A stretch of 64,000 nt of DNA from JACVRW01 sp963811055 (GCA_963811055.1 CAWEPQ010000014.1:62001-126000), one strand, 5' to 3'. Shown: positions 50,160 through 58,479, numbered from the stretch's first letter. The notes: generated from the letters alone by a model not told the origin. Program-made: numbers and translations.

Positions 50160-50605
50160 GCGCGGCTGCTGCACGCGGGGCAGGCGCCCCGGAGCGTCAC
50201 GTCGTGCGCGTCCACGGAGTAGGCCACCCGGTCGGCCAGCTGGGCGATGGCGCGCTCGAGCGCCACGTCCTCGAACGCGGACACCTCGCCGCAGCTGTCG
50301 CAGACGAGGTGATGGTGATGCGCGCCGGCCGGATCCACGGGCTCGTAGCGCGCCACGGCCTCGCCGGCGTCCACGCGCCGTGCCAGCCGGAGGCGCTCGA
50401 GCAGGTCGAGTGCCCGGTAGATGCTGGCCAGGCCGACGTCACGCCCGTCGGCCTCCAGCCGGTCGAAGATCTCCTTGGCCGTGACGCTGCAGCCGAGGTC
50501 GGCGAGGGCGTTGACCACAGCCGCGCGAGCCGCGCTCGCGCGGTAGCCGCCGCGCTCGAGCGTGGCATTGGCGTGACCGACCCAATCGGACGCTGTGTGG
50601 GCCAT
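50156..50605 (-). CDS. Fur-family metalloregulator
   Basis: The 149-residue protein has an N-terminal winged helix (GGYRASAARAAVVNALADLG, IFDRLEADGRDVGLASIYRA) and the C-terminal dimerisation/metal domain with HHHHLVCDSCGEVSAFED and CPAC at the end (structural Zn Cys pairs). It could be Fur, Zur or a peroxide sensor. Its position next to superoxide dismutase favours an iron/oxidative-stress role, but sequence alone does not settle the metal. It starts at ATG 50605 behind a TATGCT box. Confidence 0.9.
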   Translation of the reverse strand: MAHTASDWVGHANATLERGGYRASAARAAVVNALADLGCSVTAKEIFDRLEADGRDVGLASIYRALDLLERLRLARRVDAGEAVARYEPVDPAGAHHHHLVCDSCGEVSAFEDVALERAIAQLADRVAYSVDAHDVTLRGACPACSSRA

Positions 50606-50611
50606 GACGCA

Positions 50612-50617
50612 AGCATA
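50612..50617 (-). promoter_or_regulatory. Leaderless -10 box TATGCT of the fur-like gene
   Basis: TANNNT hexamer 6 bases before the ATG at 50605. Confidence 0.5.
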
Positions 50618-50639
50618 GGCTCGCGCCTGGCAGCCGGCC

Positions 50640-51242
50640 TCAGACGGCGCTGAAGCGCTCGGCCACCTTGGCCCAGTTCACCGTGTTCCACCAGGCGTCC
50701 AGGTAGTCCGGGCGCTTGTTCTGGTACTTGAGGTAGTAGGCGTGCTCCCACACGTCCACGCCGAGCAGCGGGGTCTTGCCGTCGCTCAGGGGGTTGTCCT
50801 GGTTGGGCGTGGAGACCACGGCCAGCCCGGATCCGTCGTGCACGAGCCAGGCCCAGCCGGAGCCGAACTGGCCAACGCCGGCGTCCTTGAGCTTGGACTG
50901 GAAGTCGGAGAAGGAGCCGAACGCCGAGTCGATCGCCGCGGCCAGGTCTCCGTCGGGCTCACCGCCGCCGTCGGGCGACATCCACTCCCAGAACAGCGAG
51001 TGGTTGTAGTGACCGCCACCGTTGTTGCGGACCGCGGTGCGCTTGTCCTCGGGCACCTGGGAGAGGTCCTTGATGATGTCCTCGATGGGCTTGTCGGCCA
51101 GGTCCGTGCCCTCGAGCGCGGCGTTGACCTTGTCCACGTAAGCCTGGTGGTGCTTGTCGTGGTGGACGCGCATCGTGGCCTCGTCGATGTGAGGCTCGAG
51201 CGCGTCGTAGTCGTAAGGAAGAGCGGGTACCTCGTACGGCAT
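50640..51242 (-). CDS. sodA: Superoxide dismutase, Fe/Mn family
   Basis: The 200-residue cytoplasmic enzyme dismutates superoxide. The metal ligands are visible: the His in HIDEATMRVHHDKHHQAYVD, the His in GGGHYNHSLFWEWM, and Asp/His in GVDVWEHAYYLKYQN. The Gln of STPNQDNPL fits the manganese type, though Fe/Mn selection is not certain by eye. ATG 51242 has an aaggacc ribosome binding site, so it has a normal leader, unlike many neighbours. A Fur-like regulator lies directly downstream on the same strand. Confidence 0.95.
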   Translation of the reverse strand: MPYEVPALPYDYDALEPHIDEATMRVHHDKHHQAYVDKVNAALEGTDLADKPIEDIIKDLSQVPEDKRTAVRNNGGGHYNHSLFWEWMSPDGGGEPDGDLAAAIDSAFGSFSDFQSKLKDAGVGQFGSGWAWLVHDGSGLAVVSTPNQDNPLSDGKTPLLGVDVWEHAYYLKYQNKRPDYLDAWWNTVNWAKVAERFSAV

Positions 51243-51273
51243 GTTCGGTCCTTTCCCTCGGATTCTCGATCCA

Positions 51274-51357
51274 TGCGGCTGAGAGGACTCGAACCTCCAC
51301 GTCCCAAAGGACACGGGCTCCTGAAGCCCGCGCGTCTACCAATTCCGCCACAGCCGC
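51274..51357 (-). tRNA. tRNA-Leu (anticodon CAG)
   Basis: Acceptor stem GCGGCTG/CAGCCGC, anticodon arm CGGGC-TTCAGGA-GCCCG giving CAG, and a long variable arm (TGTCCTTTGGGACG). CCA is not encoded. Confidence 0.95.
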
Positions 51358-51385
51358 GCGGCCGCCCAAATCTAGCGCGCGTCCG

Positions 51386-52009
51386 CTAGCGCTGTTCGCC
51401 GCGGCGCTGCGAGGTGCCGAACGCCCGGTCCCAGAACGGGGCGCTGACGCCGAAGCCGCGCGTGTGGTCCTGGAAGTGGTGGCGCATGTGCAGCTCGCGC
51501 ATGAGCTTGCCGAGGCGCGTGCGCGGCCGGTGATGGTGCACGTGGTAATGCAGCATGTCGTAGACCAAATACCCCGATAGGAAGCCGGCCGCGAAGACGT
51601 TCGCCGACGCGGTGGGCAGCACCGTCACGAAGAGCGCGTAGAAGATCAGCGCGAGCGGGACGCTCACCGACGGCGGCATCACCAGGCGCAGCGGATCGTT
51701 CGGGTGGTCGTGGTGCACGCCGTGGATGATCCAGTGGAGGCGCGCGCCGATTCCCTCCTCGGGCTCGAAGTGGAACACGATCCGGTGCATCCAGTACTCC
51801 GTGAGCGTCCAGAAGAGGTAGCCGCCCGCCACCAGCCCGACGGTGCCGAGGGTGGTCAGCTCGCGAGCCCCGATCGTGAAGAGCACCACGATCGCCGGCA
51901 CGAAGATGTAGAGCGGGACGGTGGGGTGGACGCGCGAGAGCTTGTCGAGCAGCGTGGACTCGAACATGCGCGGAGATGCCTTCAGCACTTCGGTCCGGCG
52001 CGCTTCCAC
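51386..52009 (-). CDS. Fatty acid hydroxylase / sterol desaturase family protein
   Basis: The 207-residue membrane enzyme has the di-iron His clusters of the family: HRIVFH (around residue 77), HGVHHDH (around residue 96), HYHVHHH (around residue 153) and HMRHHFQDH (around residue 173). Hydrophobic helices lie between them. Members hydroxylate fatty acyl chains or carotenoids. There is no neighbouring lipid gene to narrow the substrate. It starts at GTG 52009 with a TAGATT box 6 bases upstream. Confidence 0.88.
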   Translation of the reverse strand: MEARRTEVLKASPRMFESTLLDKLSRVHPTVPLYIFVPAIVVLFTIGARELTTLGTVGLVAGGYLFWTLTEYWMHRIVFHFEPEEGIGARLHWIIHGVHHDHPNDPLRLVMPPSVSVPLALIFYALFVTVLPTASANVFAAGFLSGYLVYDMLHYHVHHHRPRTRLGKLMRELHMRHHFQDHTRGFGVSAPFWDRAFGTSQRRGEQR

Positions 52010-52015
52010 ACCGCG

Positions 52016-52021
52016 AATCTA
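52016..52021 (-). promoter_or_regulatory. Leaderless -10 box TAGATT of the fatty acid hydroxylase gene
   Basis: TANNNT hexamer 6 bases before the GTG at 52009. Confidence 0.45.
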
Positions 52022-52050
52022 GCGCACGCGGCGGGCGAAGTTAAGGTGCC

Positions 52051-52233
52051 CTAAGAGGGCTGTTGGCGACCGTGCCAGAGGGCCGGCCAGGAGACCATCA
52101 CGAACTCGAGCCCGAAGGCCGCCGTCATGCCGTAGACAACGGCCTCGATGGCGGTGGCGTCGCCTCCCAGGAGGCGGCCCAGCAGGTAGCAGGTGACAGC
52201 TCCCACGAAGAGAATCCGGCCTCGTTCGTCCAT
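52051..52233 (-). CDS. Small membrane protein (60 residues)
   Basis: It has two hydrophobic helices (ILFVGAVTCYLLGRLLGG and AVVYGMTAAFGLEFVMV) separated by a short polar loop, and a basic/polar C-terminus. No family is recognised. It is a plausible gene because both helices are well formed and it fills an otherwise empty gap, but it has no convincing ribosome binding site. Confidence 0.5.
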   Translation of the reverse strand: MDERGRILFVGAVTCYLLGRLLGGDATAIEAVVYGMTAAFGLEFVMVSWPALWHGRQQPS

Positions 52234-52308
52234 GCCCTGAGTGTCGGCACGGGGTCCCGGGTCCTTGTGATCGCCCGGTGAAACCGGCGTGAACGTGCGG
52301 TTACCGGG

Positions 52309-53295
52309 CTAGCAGGAGCCCTGCGCCACGCACGGATCCACCACGCGCAGGTAGCGGGCCCAGTCCACGCCGCCGTCCACGTCGAGGTAGTAGTCGCCAC
52401 TCCAGCGCTGGAGCCGCAGCCCCTGCGCCACGCTGACCATCGGGTCGACCTTGCCGAAGCTCGTGTAGGTCGAGCCTGAGACCGTCTGGAGCCCCCACGA
52501 GACGCTGCCCCCGGTGGTGTCGCCAACGTAGCCGCCATAGCGGTGGAGGGCGCTCAGGACCGTCTTCTTCCACGCCGGCACGGGCAGGGCCGCGATCTCG
52601 GCGTCGCTCAGCGCAAGCCAGATCCGGGCGCCGAGGGGCGGCGCGTTGGTCTTGTCGGAGCAGATCGTGCCGGTGGTGCCCGGCGCGGCCGGGTACACGC
52701 TCCGCCCGTTGGTGCAGCGCACGTGGATGAACAGGGCGTGATCGATCTTGCCCGCCTGGATCTGGTCGCCGCGAATCAGTCCGGCCGCGAGGCCGAACTC
52801 CGCCGCGGTGGCGTCCGACCCGAGCCCGTCGCCGTCGATCATGGTGCGGCCGCCGTGGCTCACCAGGAGCGTGCCGCCGCCGGCCGGCCTGTCCCGGACC
52901 TGCCAGAAGTCGTACTCCCAGCGATCCGGCTGGATCACAGCCATGTGCCCGTCGCCACCGCCGGCGGCGCGCGCCGCGGCGGGGATCCGGACCTGGTGGC
53001 CCTCCACCTCGCAGGAGCTCGTCCAGCGCAGGCAGTGGACGGTGTACACAGGGTCGCTCCTGCGCGCCGCGTAGACGGGATGGAAGTAGTCGCCGTCCGT
53101 GTCGGCCTGCCCGACCATCAGCTGCTGCACGGGACCCCAGCCGTCGAGCCGGTCGACGATGCCCGGCGAGCCCGGGAGCAGCTTCGGGTTGCTGGGCAGC
53201 GGACGGTTGAAGGGGCTGCTCGCGCTGTAGGGGCGGCAGGAGACGAGGGCGAGCGCGGCGGTGAGCAGCGCGACGCACAGCATGAGCTTGCGCAT
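52309..53295 (-). CDS. Secreted lipoprotein of unknown function
   Basis: The 328-residue protein has lipobox ALVSC (Cys20), then RPYSASSPFNRPLPSN and a mature domain with mixed strands (CLRWTSSCEVEGHQVRIPAA, GGTLLVSHGGRTMIDGDGLG, RTMIDGDGLGSDATAAEFGL). The Ser/Pro-rich opening with 'SPFNRPLP' is seen in other large secreted actinobacterial proteins. A final Cys pair may form a disulfide. No catalytic motif is recognised. It is divergent from the HIRAN-domain gene. Confidence 0.75.
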   Translation of the reverse strand: MRKLMLCVALLTAALALVSCRPYSASSPFNRPLPSNPKLLPGSPGIVDRLDGWGPVQQLMVGQADTDGDYFHPVYAARRSDPVYTVHCLRWTSSCEVEGHQVRIPAAARAAGGGDGHMAVIQPDRWEYDFWQVRDRPAGGGTLLVSHGGRTMIDGDGLGSDATAAEFGLAAGLIRGDQIQAGKIDHALFIHVRCTNGRSVYPAAPGTTGTICSDKTNAPPLGARIWLALSDAEIAALPVPAWKKTVLSALHRYGGYVGDTTGGSVSWGLQTVSGSTYTSFGKVDPMVSVAQGLRLQRWSGDYYLDVDGGVDWARYLRVVDPCVAQGSC

Positions 53296-53408
53296 GGGCG
53301 GCGGTGAAGGGTCGGGGCGAGCCGTCGCTGATCGCATCCGTGCGGCGCTTCGGCGGCCCCCTTCCTATCGCAAATGCCGCAAGGAGCGACATCACACGAG
53401 CCATTTAC

Positions 53409-53421
53409 TCGCAAATTGCGA
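53409..53421. promoter_or_regulatory. Perfect 13-base palindrome TCGCAAATTGCGA
   Basis: It lies in the AT-rich gap between two divergent genes. A related half-matching sequence, tcgcaaatgccgca, lies at 53368-53381. This could be a pair of operator sites for an unknown regulator. Confidence 0.4.
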
Positions 53422-53455
53422 CATTTTCCATTCGCCGCATGGCAATCTCCATGTC

Positions 53456-53857
53456 GTGAGCACCGAGGTGCGGCTGAGCTTCCCCGACGAGGTGGTGCGG
53501 GTGGTGGGGGTGTCCCACTACCAGGAGCCGCTCGTGGCGATCGCCGGCGGGCGCGGCTCGGGCCCGGTGCGCCATCCGGTCACGGCCGCGCTCGAGCCGG
53601 AGCCGGAGAATCCGCACGACCCGAACGCGATCAAGGTGCTCGTGCAAGGCCGGCATGTCGGATACCTGTCACGCGACGATGCGCTCCGCTACGGACCCGC
53701 CGTGCGGCTGCTGCGCGAGCACGACCGTGTGCTCGTCTGCGACGCGGTGATCGGCGGCCGCGGGCCGGATGCCGGCACGATGAACCTGGGCCTGTTCCTC
53801 GAACTGCCGCGCGCGCCGGAGGCCGTGCTGGAGGCGCAGGCGCTCACCCGTGGCTGA
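53456..53857 (+). CDS. Stand-alone HIRAN-like domain protein
   Basis: The 133-residue protein is mainly one HIRAN-like domain. VVGVSHYQEPLVAIAG is the first strand; LEPEPENPHDPNAIKVLVQG and RHVGYLSRDDALRYGPAVRL are the conserved core, and GTMNLGLFLEL is the closing strand. HIRAN domains bind DNA 3' ends in HLTF/Rad5-type ATPases and also occur alone in bacteria. Start GTG 53456. No helicase or nuclease is adjacent. Confidence 0.78.
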   Translation: MSTEVRLSFPDEVVRVVGVSHYQEPLVAIAGGRGSGPVRHPVTAALEPEPENPHDPNAIKVLVQGRHVGYLSRDDALRYGPAVRLLREHDRVLVCDAVIGGRGPDAGTMNLGLFLELPRAPEAVLEAQALTRG

Positions 53858-53911
53858 CGCCGGCCCGGGCCCGCCGAACCGCCGGGCCCCGGGGTGCGTA
53901 TCCCGCCTCAG

Positions 53912-54460
53912 ATGACCGTGAGCGACGTCAAGCTGGTGGGCCGCCTGGCCAGCGACCCCACAGGAGACGGCCTGCGAATGCTCTACCGGCGCTATGCGGG
54001 CGAGCTGTACGGGTTCGCCCTCAACTCCCTGCGGGACCGCGGCATGGCGGAGGAGGTCGTGCAGGACACCTTCACGAGCGTCTGGCGCCATGCCGACCGC
54101 TTCGACCCCGAGATCGCGAGCTTCAGGACCTGGCTGTACGGGCTCGCCCGCCACAAGATCGTGGACCTGCGCCGGCGCGCCGCGGTCCGGCCGGTGCTCG
54201 CCGACGAGGCGGCCGCGCCCGAGGCCGGCGAGCTCGACCGCTCGCTCGACGAGGCGATGCTCCGCTGGCAGGTGGCGGCGGCGCTTGCCCGCCTGAGCCC
54301 CGATCATCGCGAGGTGCTCCGCCTCGCTCACTTCCAGGGGCTCAGCCTGCGTGAGGTCTCCGAGGCGCTGGGCCTGCCACTTGGAACCGTCAAGAGCCGC
54401 AGCTACTACGCGCTGCGGCACCTGCGCCTGGTGCTCGACGAGATGGAGGTCGGCCGGTGA
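53912..54460 (+). CDS. ECF-type RNA polymerase sigma factor
   Basis: The 182-residue protein has region 2 (LRMLYRRYAGELYGFALNSL, EEVVQDTFTSVWRHADRFDP) and region 4 (LARLSPDHREVLRLAHFQGL, LSLREVSEALGLPLGTVKSR), the minimal ECF architecture. ATG 53912 is chosen; GTG 53894 is possible. It overlaps by four bases with the following zinc-finger anti-sigma gene, the usual arrangement. Its target promoters are not evident in the window. Confidence 0.92.
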   Translation: MTVSDVKLVGRLASDPTGDGLRMLYRRYAGELYGFALNSLRDRGMAEEVVQDTFTSVWRHADRFDPEIASFRTWLYGLARHKIVDLRRRAAVRPVLADEAAAPEAGELDRSLDEAMLRWQVAAALARLSPDHREVLRLAHFQGLSLREVSEALGLPLGTVKSRSYYALRHLRLVLDEMEVGR

Positions 54461-55134
54461 GCGACTGCGCCGTGTGTCGTGAGCTGCTCGGTGGATACGT
54501 GCTCGGCGCGCTCGATCCCGACGAGGTCGCGGTCGTGGAGCGCCACATGGAGACCTGCCCGCGGTGTGGCCGCGAGTACGGCGAGCTGTCGGCTCTGCCC
54601 AAGTTGCTCGACCTCGCGGGTTCGGCGGAGGCGGAGCTGGAGGCGCCGCCGGCCGACCTGGAGGAGGCCGTGCTCGACCGCTTCGCGCGCGAGCGCCGCG
54701 GCCAGGCGCCCCAGGCCCGGAGACCTCGCCGCGCTCTCCGGGTCGGCGCGGCGCTGGCCGCGGCCGCCGCCATCGCGGCGGTAACGCTGGTCGTGACCGG
54801 CGTGTTCTCCTCGTCGGAGGAGGCGTTCGGGCACGTGCACATGACCCGCGGCGGCGCCAGTGCCAGGGCGGACCTGCAGGCCGTGCGCGCGGGCACGGAG
54901 GTGCGGCTCACCGTTCACGCTCCGAGCTGGCGCCCGGAGCGGACGTACGAGCTGTGGTGCATCCCGGACAAGGGGCCGTGGATCAGCGGCGGCAGCTTCC
55001 GCGTGGACCAGAGCGGGCGCGCGGATGTTGAGCTGACCTCGGCCGCGCGCCCGGGCGACTACGAGCGGATGCTGGTCACTAGGCCGGCAGGCGACGACCG
55101 CAAGGTGGTGCTCGCCGGGCGCGTCGAGTACTGA
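54457..55134 (+). CDS. Membrane anti-sigma factor with zinc-finger (ZAS) and extracytoplasmic domain
   Basis: The 225-residue protein has an N-terminal ZAS domain with the H-x3-C-x2-C pattern (HMETCPRCGREYGEL, residues about 30-44). One transmembrane helix follows (about 90-112), then an anti-sigma-K-like extracytoplasmic domain (AVRAGTEVRLTVHAPSWRPE, TYELWCIPDKGPWISGGSFR). It holds the co-encoded ECF sigma factor inactive until a signal, probably outside the membrane, releases it. It is translationally coupled to the sigma gene. Confidence 0.9.
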   Translation: MSDCAVCRELLGGYVLGALDPDEVAVVERHMETCPRCGREYGELSALPKLLDLAGSAEAELEAPPADLEEAVLDRFARERRGQAPQARRPRRALRVGAALAAAAAIAAVTLVVTGVFSSSEEAFGHVHMTRGGASARADLQAVRAGTEVRLTVHAPSWRPERTYELWCIPDKGPWISGGSFRVDQSGRADVELTSAARPGDYERMLVTRPAGDDRKVVLAGRVEY

Positions 55135-55176
55135 TCCGAGTCGAACCGGCCCCGGCCGCGCTGCGTATACCGAGGC

Positions 55177-55632
55177 ATGAGCGCAACCCGACTTCCGATC
55201 GTCCTGCTGGTGGCCGGCGTCGTGGCGCTGGCTGGGTGTGGCGATGACGACGATGGTGGCGATGGCAACAGCGCTCCCGCCGCACAGTCCGCCCCGGCGA
55301 GCGGGGGTGTGAAGCTCTCGGAGACGGAGTTCAAGATCACGCCCGCGGACGTGCCCGTCGAGAAGACCGGCAAGGTGACCTTCGAGGTGGCCAACGACGG
55401 GAAGTTCGACCACGCTCTCGAGGTCGAGGGGCCGAACGGAGATGTGGAGACGGACACCATCCCCGCGGGCCAGTCGGCCACGCTCGAGGTGGACCTGAGC
55501 AAGGCCGGCACCTACGAGATGTACTGCCCGATCGGCAACCACCGGGAGATGGGCATGGACGGCCAGATCTCCGTGGCGGGAGGCGGCAGCGGTGCCGCGG
55601 AGGACTCGGGCGGTGGGGCGAGCAGTTACTAG
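55177..55632 (+). CDS. Cupredoxin-like (plastocyanin/azurin fold) lipoprotein
   Basis: The 151-residue protein has lipobox VALAGC (Cys21), an acidic Gly/Asp/Ala linker and a blue-copper-like domain. The His of GKFDHALEVEG and the Cys-x4-His-x3-Met cluster in YEMYCPIGNHREMGMDG match type 1 copper ligands. It should be an extracytoplasmic electron carrier or copper-binding protein. It ends with a Gly/Ser-rich tail. It lies 42 bases after the anti-sigma gene and might belong to that regulon. Confidence 0.87.
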   Translation: MSATRLPIVLLVAGVVALAGCGDDDDGGDGNSAPAAQSAPASGGVKLSETEFKITPADVPVEKTGKVTFEVANDGKFDHALEVEGPNGDVETDTIPAGQSATLEVDLSKAGTYEMYCPIGNHREMGMDGQISVAGGGSGAAEDSGGGASSY

Positions 55633-55668
55633 CGGCGCTCCCGGCAAGAACGGCCTGAACGCAAGGGA

Positions 55669-55697
55669 GCGACTGACTAAAAAGCGTTAGTTTGCGC
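55669..55697. other. Weak hairpin in the gap after the cupredoxin gene
   Basis: ACTAA-AAAGCG-TTAGT can pair, with GCG/CGC outside. The sequence is much more AT-rich than its surroundings. It may be a terminator or part of the next promoter. Confidence 0.25.
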
Positions 55698-55702
55698 AGT
55701 GG

Positions 55703-57883
55703 GTGCCGCGCAAGCGACCGGGACAGCCCTCAATGACTCTCCTGGCGCTCGGTCTCGTCACGCTGGTCGCCGGCGTTCTCGTCGTCTCCCTTACGCGCGG
55801 CCTCACCTTCTACTACGACGAATGGGCCTTCGTCGTCGGTCGCCAGGACAACGACTTCGCCACGCTGCTTCGCCCCCACAACGAGCACATCGTTCTACTG
55901 CCGCTGCTCGTCTTCAAGGGACTCTTCTACGCCACCGGCCTGAGTCACTACTGGCCCTATCTGGGTCTCCTGATCGGGCTTCACCTGCTGTGTGGACTGT
56001 TGCTCTTCATGGTCGTCCGCCGCCACGCCGGTGACGTGTGGGCGCTGGTCGCCGCCATCGTTCTCCTGTTCCTTGGACCGGCGTGGGAAGTGATTCTCTG
56101 GCCGTTCGAGATCAGCTTCCTGCTGCCGGTGGCGGCGGGGCTCGGTGCCCTGCTCCTGGTGGAGCGTGGTGATCTCAGGGGAGACCTCGGCGCCAGCGGC
56201 CTTCTGGTCCTGGCGTTTGCCAGCGGGAGCATCGGCGTGTCGGTGGCGGCCGGGGTGGCGGTCCTGCTCCTCTTCGACGAGCGCCGGTGGGCGCGCCTGG
56301 TCCGAGTCCTGGCCCTGCCGTCAGCTCTCTACGCGCTGTGGCTCCTCCGCTGGGGCGACGAGATCCAGGTGCGGGGGAAGGTCTCGGCCGTCCACCCGCT
56401 GGACAACGTCCCGGACCTGCCGGAGTTCATAGCTGACGCGGTGGGCTCCAATCTCAGCGCCATCGTCTCGCTCGACGACTCGCTCGGGTGGGTCCTCGCG
56501 GCGCTGCTGGGCGTGAGCCTGTTGGTGGCTGTGGCGCGGGACCCGGGAGGCTCGGCCTGGGCGCTCGCCGGGCTCGTGATGCTGCTCGTCTACTGGGGGC
56601 TCACCGGCATGTTCCGGCCGAACTCGATACCCCCTGAGAGCCGCTACCTATATGCCGGGACGGTGTTCCTGCTGTTGCTCCTCGCAGGGCTCCTGCGCAA
56701 CGTCCGTCCCCGGGGCCCCGGGACGCTCGCGGTGACCGCCGCGGCGGTCGCGCTTGCCGCGCTCAACGTCGGCGAGCTCCAGGAGGGCGCCGACGAGATC
56801 CGGCCGTACTCGGAATACCTGGCCCCTGCCCTCGGCGCCATGGAGCTCGCTCGCGACCGGGTCGACCCAGCTTTCACCCCCGCGCCGGTGGTCGCCCCGG
56901 ACGTGGTGGCCGCGGGCTATTTCTCGGCGGTCGACCGTTTCGGCTCCCCCGCCGCACCTGTCACCTCCATCGCCACGCGCGCGGAGCCGGTCCGGCGGGC
57001 GGGTGACGCCGTGCTGCAGCACGCGCTCCGCCTCAGCTTCGAGCGGGTGGCGATGCCCGGCAGCCCCGGACCCCTGCCGGCGGCCACGAGCACGGACGCT
57101 CGGGTGCGCACACGCGGACGATGCCTTCACGTGGATACAGGTGCGAGCGGATCGGTCGAGCTGCGCCTCGGGCGCCCGGGCGTGTTCCTTCGGGCGTCGG
57201 GTCCGGCGACGGTCCGCCTCCGGCGCTTCGCCGCCGACTACGGCCCGGACGACCAGACGGCGGGCGCGCCGGCGTTCGAGCACAGCACCGGTGCGGCATT
57301 CGGACTGAGCCTCAAGCGTGCCTTCGTCCTCCGCCTTCCGGCCGAGGCCGGGGTGGCCCTGCCGATCCCAAAGGATCGCCTGAGCCTCCCCTGGTTCGTG
57401 CGGGTGGCCGGGGCCGAGTCGTTCACCGCATGTGGGCTGCCGGAGGGCTACGCCGCGGACCGCGATCGGTATCTGGGCGCGCTCCGCAGCGGTCAGGCAT
57501 GGCTGGACCGAAGCGCTGCCTCGATCGTCCTTCCCGGACTGCGGATTCCCGTTGCGCCCGGCGCTGCGTCGGGTGCGGTCGACGAGGTGCTCGCGTACGG
57601 ACGGGTCCTGATCGCCAAGGGCTGGGCCGCGGCCGACGGGCGCCGCCGTCCAGCCGACTGGCTGTTCCTGTTTGCGGCCGACGGGCGCTTGATCGCAAGC
57701 GGGCCGCCTTCACTGGAGCGGCCCGATCTGGCCTCGCGGTACGGCGAGTGGACGCGACGCTCGGGCTTCCAGCTGAACGCGTCCTCGGAGCGTGCGGGTG
57801 AGCTGGCGCGCTCCGCCCTCACGGTGGTGGCGGTGGACGGAGGCCGTGGCTCGGTCTTGCCGGGCTCCGGGGTCGAGCCCTAG
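55703..57883 (+). CDS. Large polytopic membrane protein, GT-C-like
   Basis: The 726-residue protein has about ten helices in its first 360 residues and a soluble beta-rich C-terminal half. After the first helix comes TFYYDEWAFVVGRQDNDFAT; an acidic pair at this place is typical of GT-C fold lipid-linked sugar transferases (PMT/ArnT-like). The following PHNEHIVLLPLLVFKGLFYA fits too. The C-terminal half (VELRLGRPGVFLRASGPATV, IVLPGLRIPVAPGAASGAVD) may be extracytoplasmic. Assignment to GT-C is by pattern only. Start GTG 55703; ATG 55733 is possible. Confidence 0.7.
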   Translation: MPRKRPGQPSMTLLALGLVTLVAGVLVVSLTRGLTFYYDEWAFVVGRQDNDFATLLRPHNEHIVLLPLLVFKGLFYATGLSHYWPYLGLLIGLHLLCGLLLFMVVRRHAGDVWALVAAIVLLFLGPAWEVILWPFEISFLLPVAAGLGALLLVERGDLRGDLGASGLLVLAFASGSIGVSVAAGVAVLLLFDERRWARLVRVLALPSALYALWLLRWGDEIQVRGKVSAVHPLDNVPDLPEFIADAVGSNLSAIVSLDDSLGWVLAALLGVSLLVAVARDPGGSAWALAGLVMLLVYWGLTGMFRPNSIPPESRYLYAGTVFLLLLLAGLLRNVRPRGPGTLAVTAAAVALAALNVGELQEGADEIRPYSEYLAPALGAMELARDRVDPAFTPAPVVAPDVVAAGYFSAVDRFGSPAAPVTSIATRAEPVRRAGDAVLQHALRLSFERVAMPGSPGPLPAATSTDARVRTRGRCLHVDTGASGSVELRLGRPGVFLRASGPATVRLRRFAADYGPDDQTAGAPAFEHSTGAAFGLSLKRAFVLRLPAEAGVALPIPKDRLSLPWFVRVAGAESFTACGLPEGYAADRDRYLGALRSGQAWLDRSAASIVLPGLRIPVAPGAASGAVDEVLAYGRVLIAKGWAAADGRRRPADWLFLFAADGRLIASGPPSLERPDLASRYGEWTRRSGFQLNASSERAGELARSALTVVAVDGGRGSVLPGSGVEP

Positions 57884-57893
57884 CGCAGGGCGT

Positions 57894-58292
57894 TCAGGCG
57901 TCCAGGCCCACGGACTCGAGGGCGGCGCGCGGCTCGCTGAAGCTCGTTATGTGGGTGATCAGCCCGCCACGGACGCCGAACACGAAGCCGCCCTCGAAGT
58001 CGACGGTCACGCCGCTCCCCTTCCCGCGTCCCGTGACCTGCCCGATCACCACCACCTGGTCGCCGGCCTCCCGGAACTCGAGCGGCTCGATACGAAACCC
58101 CCTCCAGTCCTCGTCCATGTCGGCGACGAAGCGGCGCACACCCTCATGCCCCCGGTATGCGATCCCCTCCAGCTGCGCGCGGAACGGCAGCCACACGCAG
58201 TCCGGATCCGAGAGCGAGACCAGTCGCTCGACGTCACGCCGGTTGAACGCGTCGTGGGCCAGACGCACAACCTCAATGCTGTCCTGAGGCAT
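57894..58292 (-). CDS. SnoaL-like (NTF2-fold) protein
   Basis: The 132-residue protein starts MPQDSIEVVRLAHDAFNRRD and contains DPDCVWLPFRAQLEGIAYRG, DMDEDWRGFRIEPLEFREAG and GGFVFGVRGGLITHITSFSE. ATG 58292 fits the family N-terminus; a GATACT hexamer lies 11 bases upstream. It is the fourth complete SnoaL-like gene in this window, here isolated from the others. No catalytic role is assigned. Confidence 0.82.
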   Translation of the reverse strand: MPQDSIEVVRLAHDAFNRRDVERLVSLSDPDCVWLPFRAQLEGIAYRGHEGVRRFVADMDEDWRGFRIEPLEFREAGDQVVVIGQVTGRGKGSGVTVDFEGGFVFGVRGGLITHITSFSEPRAALESVGLDA

Positions 58293-58420
58293 CGCCGCGT
58301 CGAAGTATCGCGCCCTCACTCCGCGCTGGCTAGGCCCGCAGGGGTCTGTGAGCCAGCGCACGCGGCAGGGGCGCCCGTGGGAATAGGGTGGGCACGAGCG
58401 TCCCGCCGGACTCGTCGACT

Positions 58421-58453
58421 GGCCGCCGCTCAGTCCTAGACAACTGAGCGGCC
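58421..58453 (+). promoter_or_regulatory. Leader hairpin before the DSxDI-repeat protein gene
   Basis: GGCCG-(CCG)-CTCAGT pairs with ACTGAGCGGCC (11 base pairs, one 3-base bulge). It lies 26 bases before the ATG at 58480, just upstream of the ribosome binding site. It could regulate translation or mark a processed leader. Confidence 0.45.
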
Positions 58454-58479
58454 ATCGGGCCGCGAAAGGGGGCGGAGCG

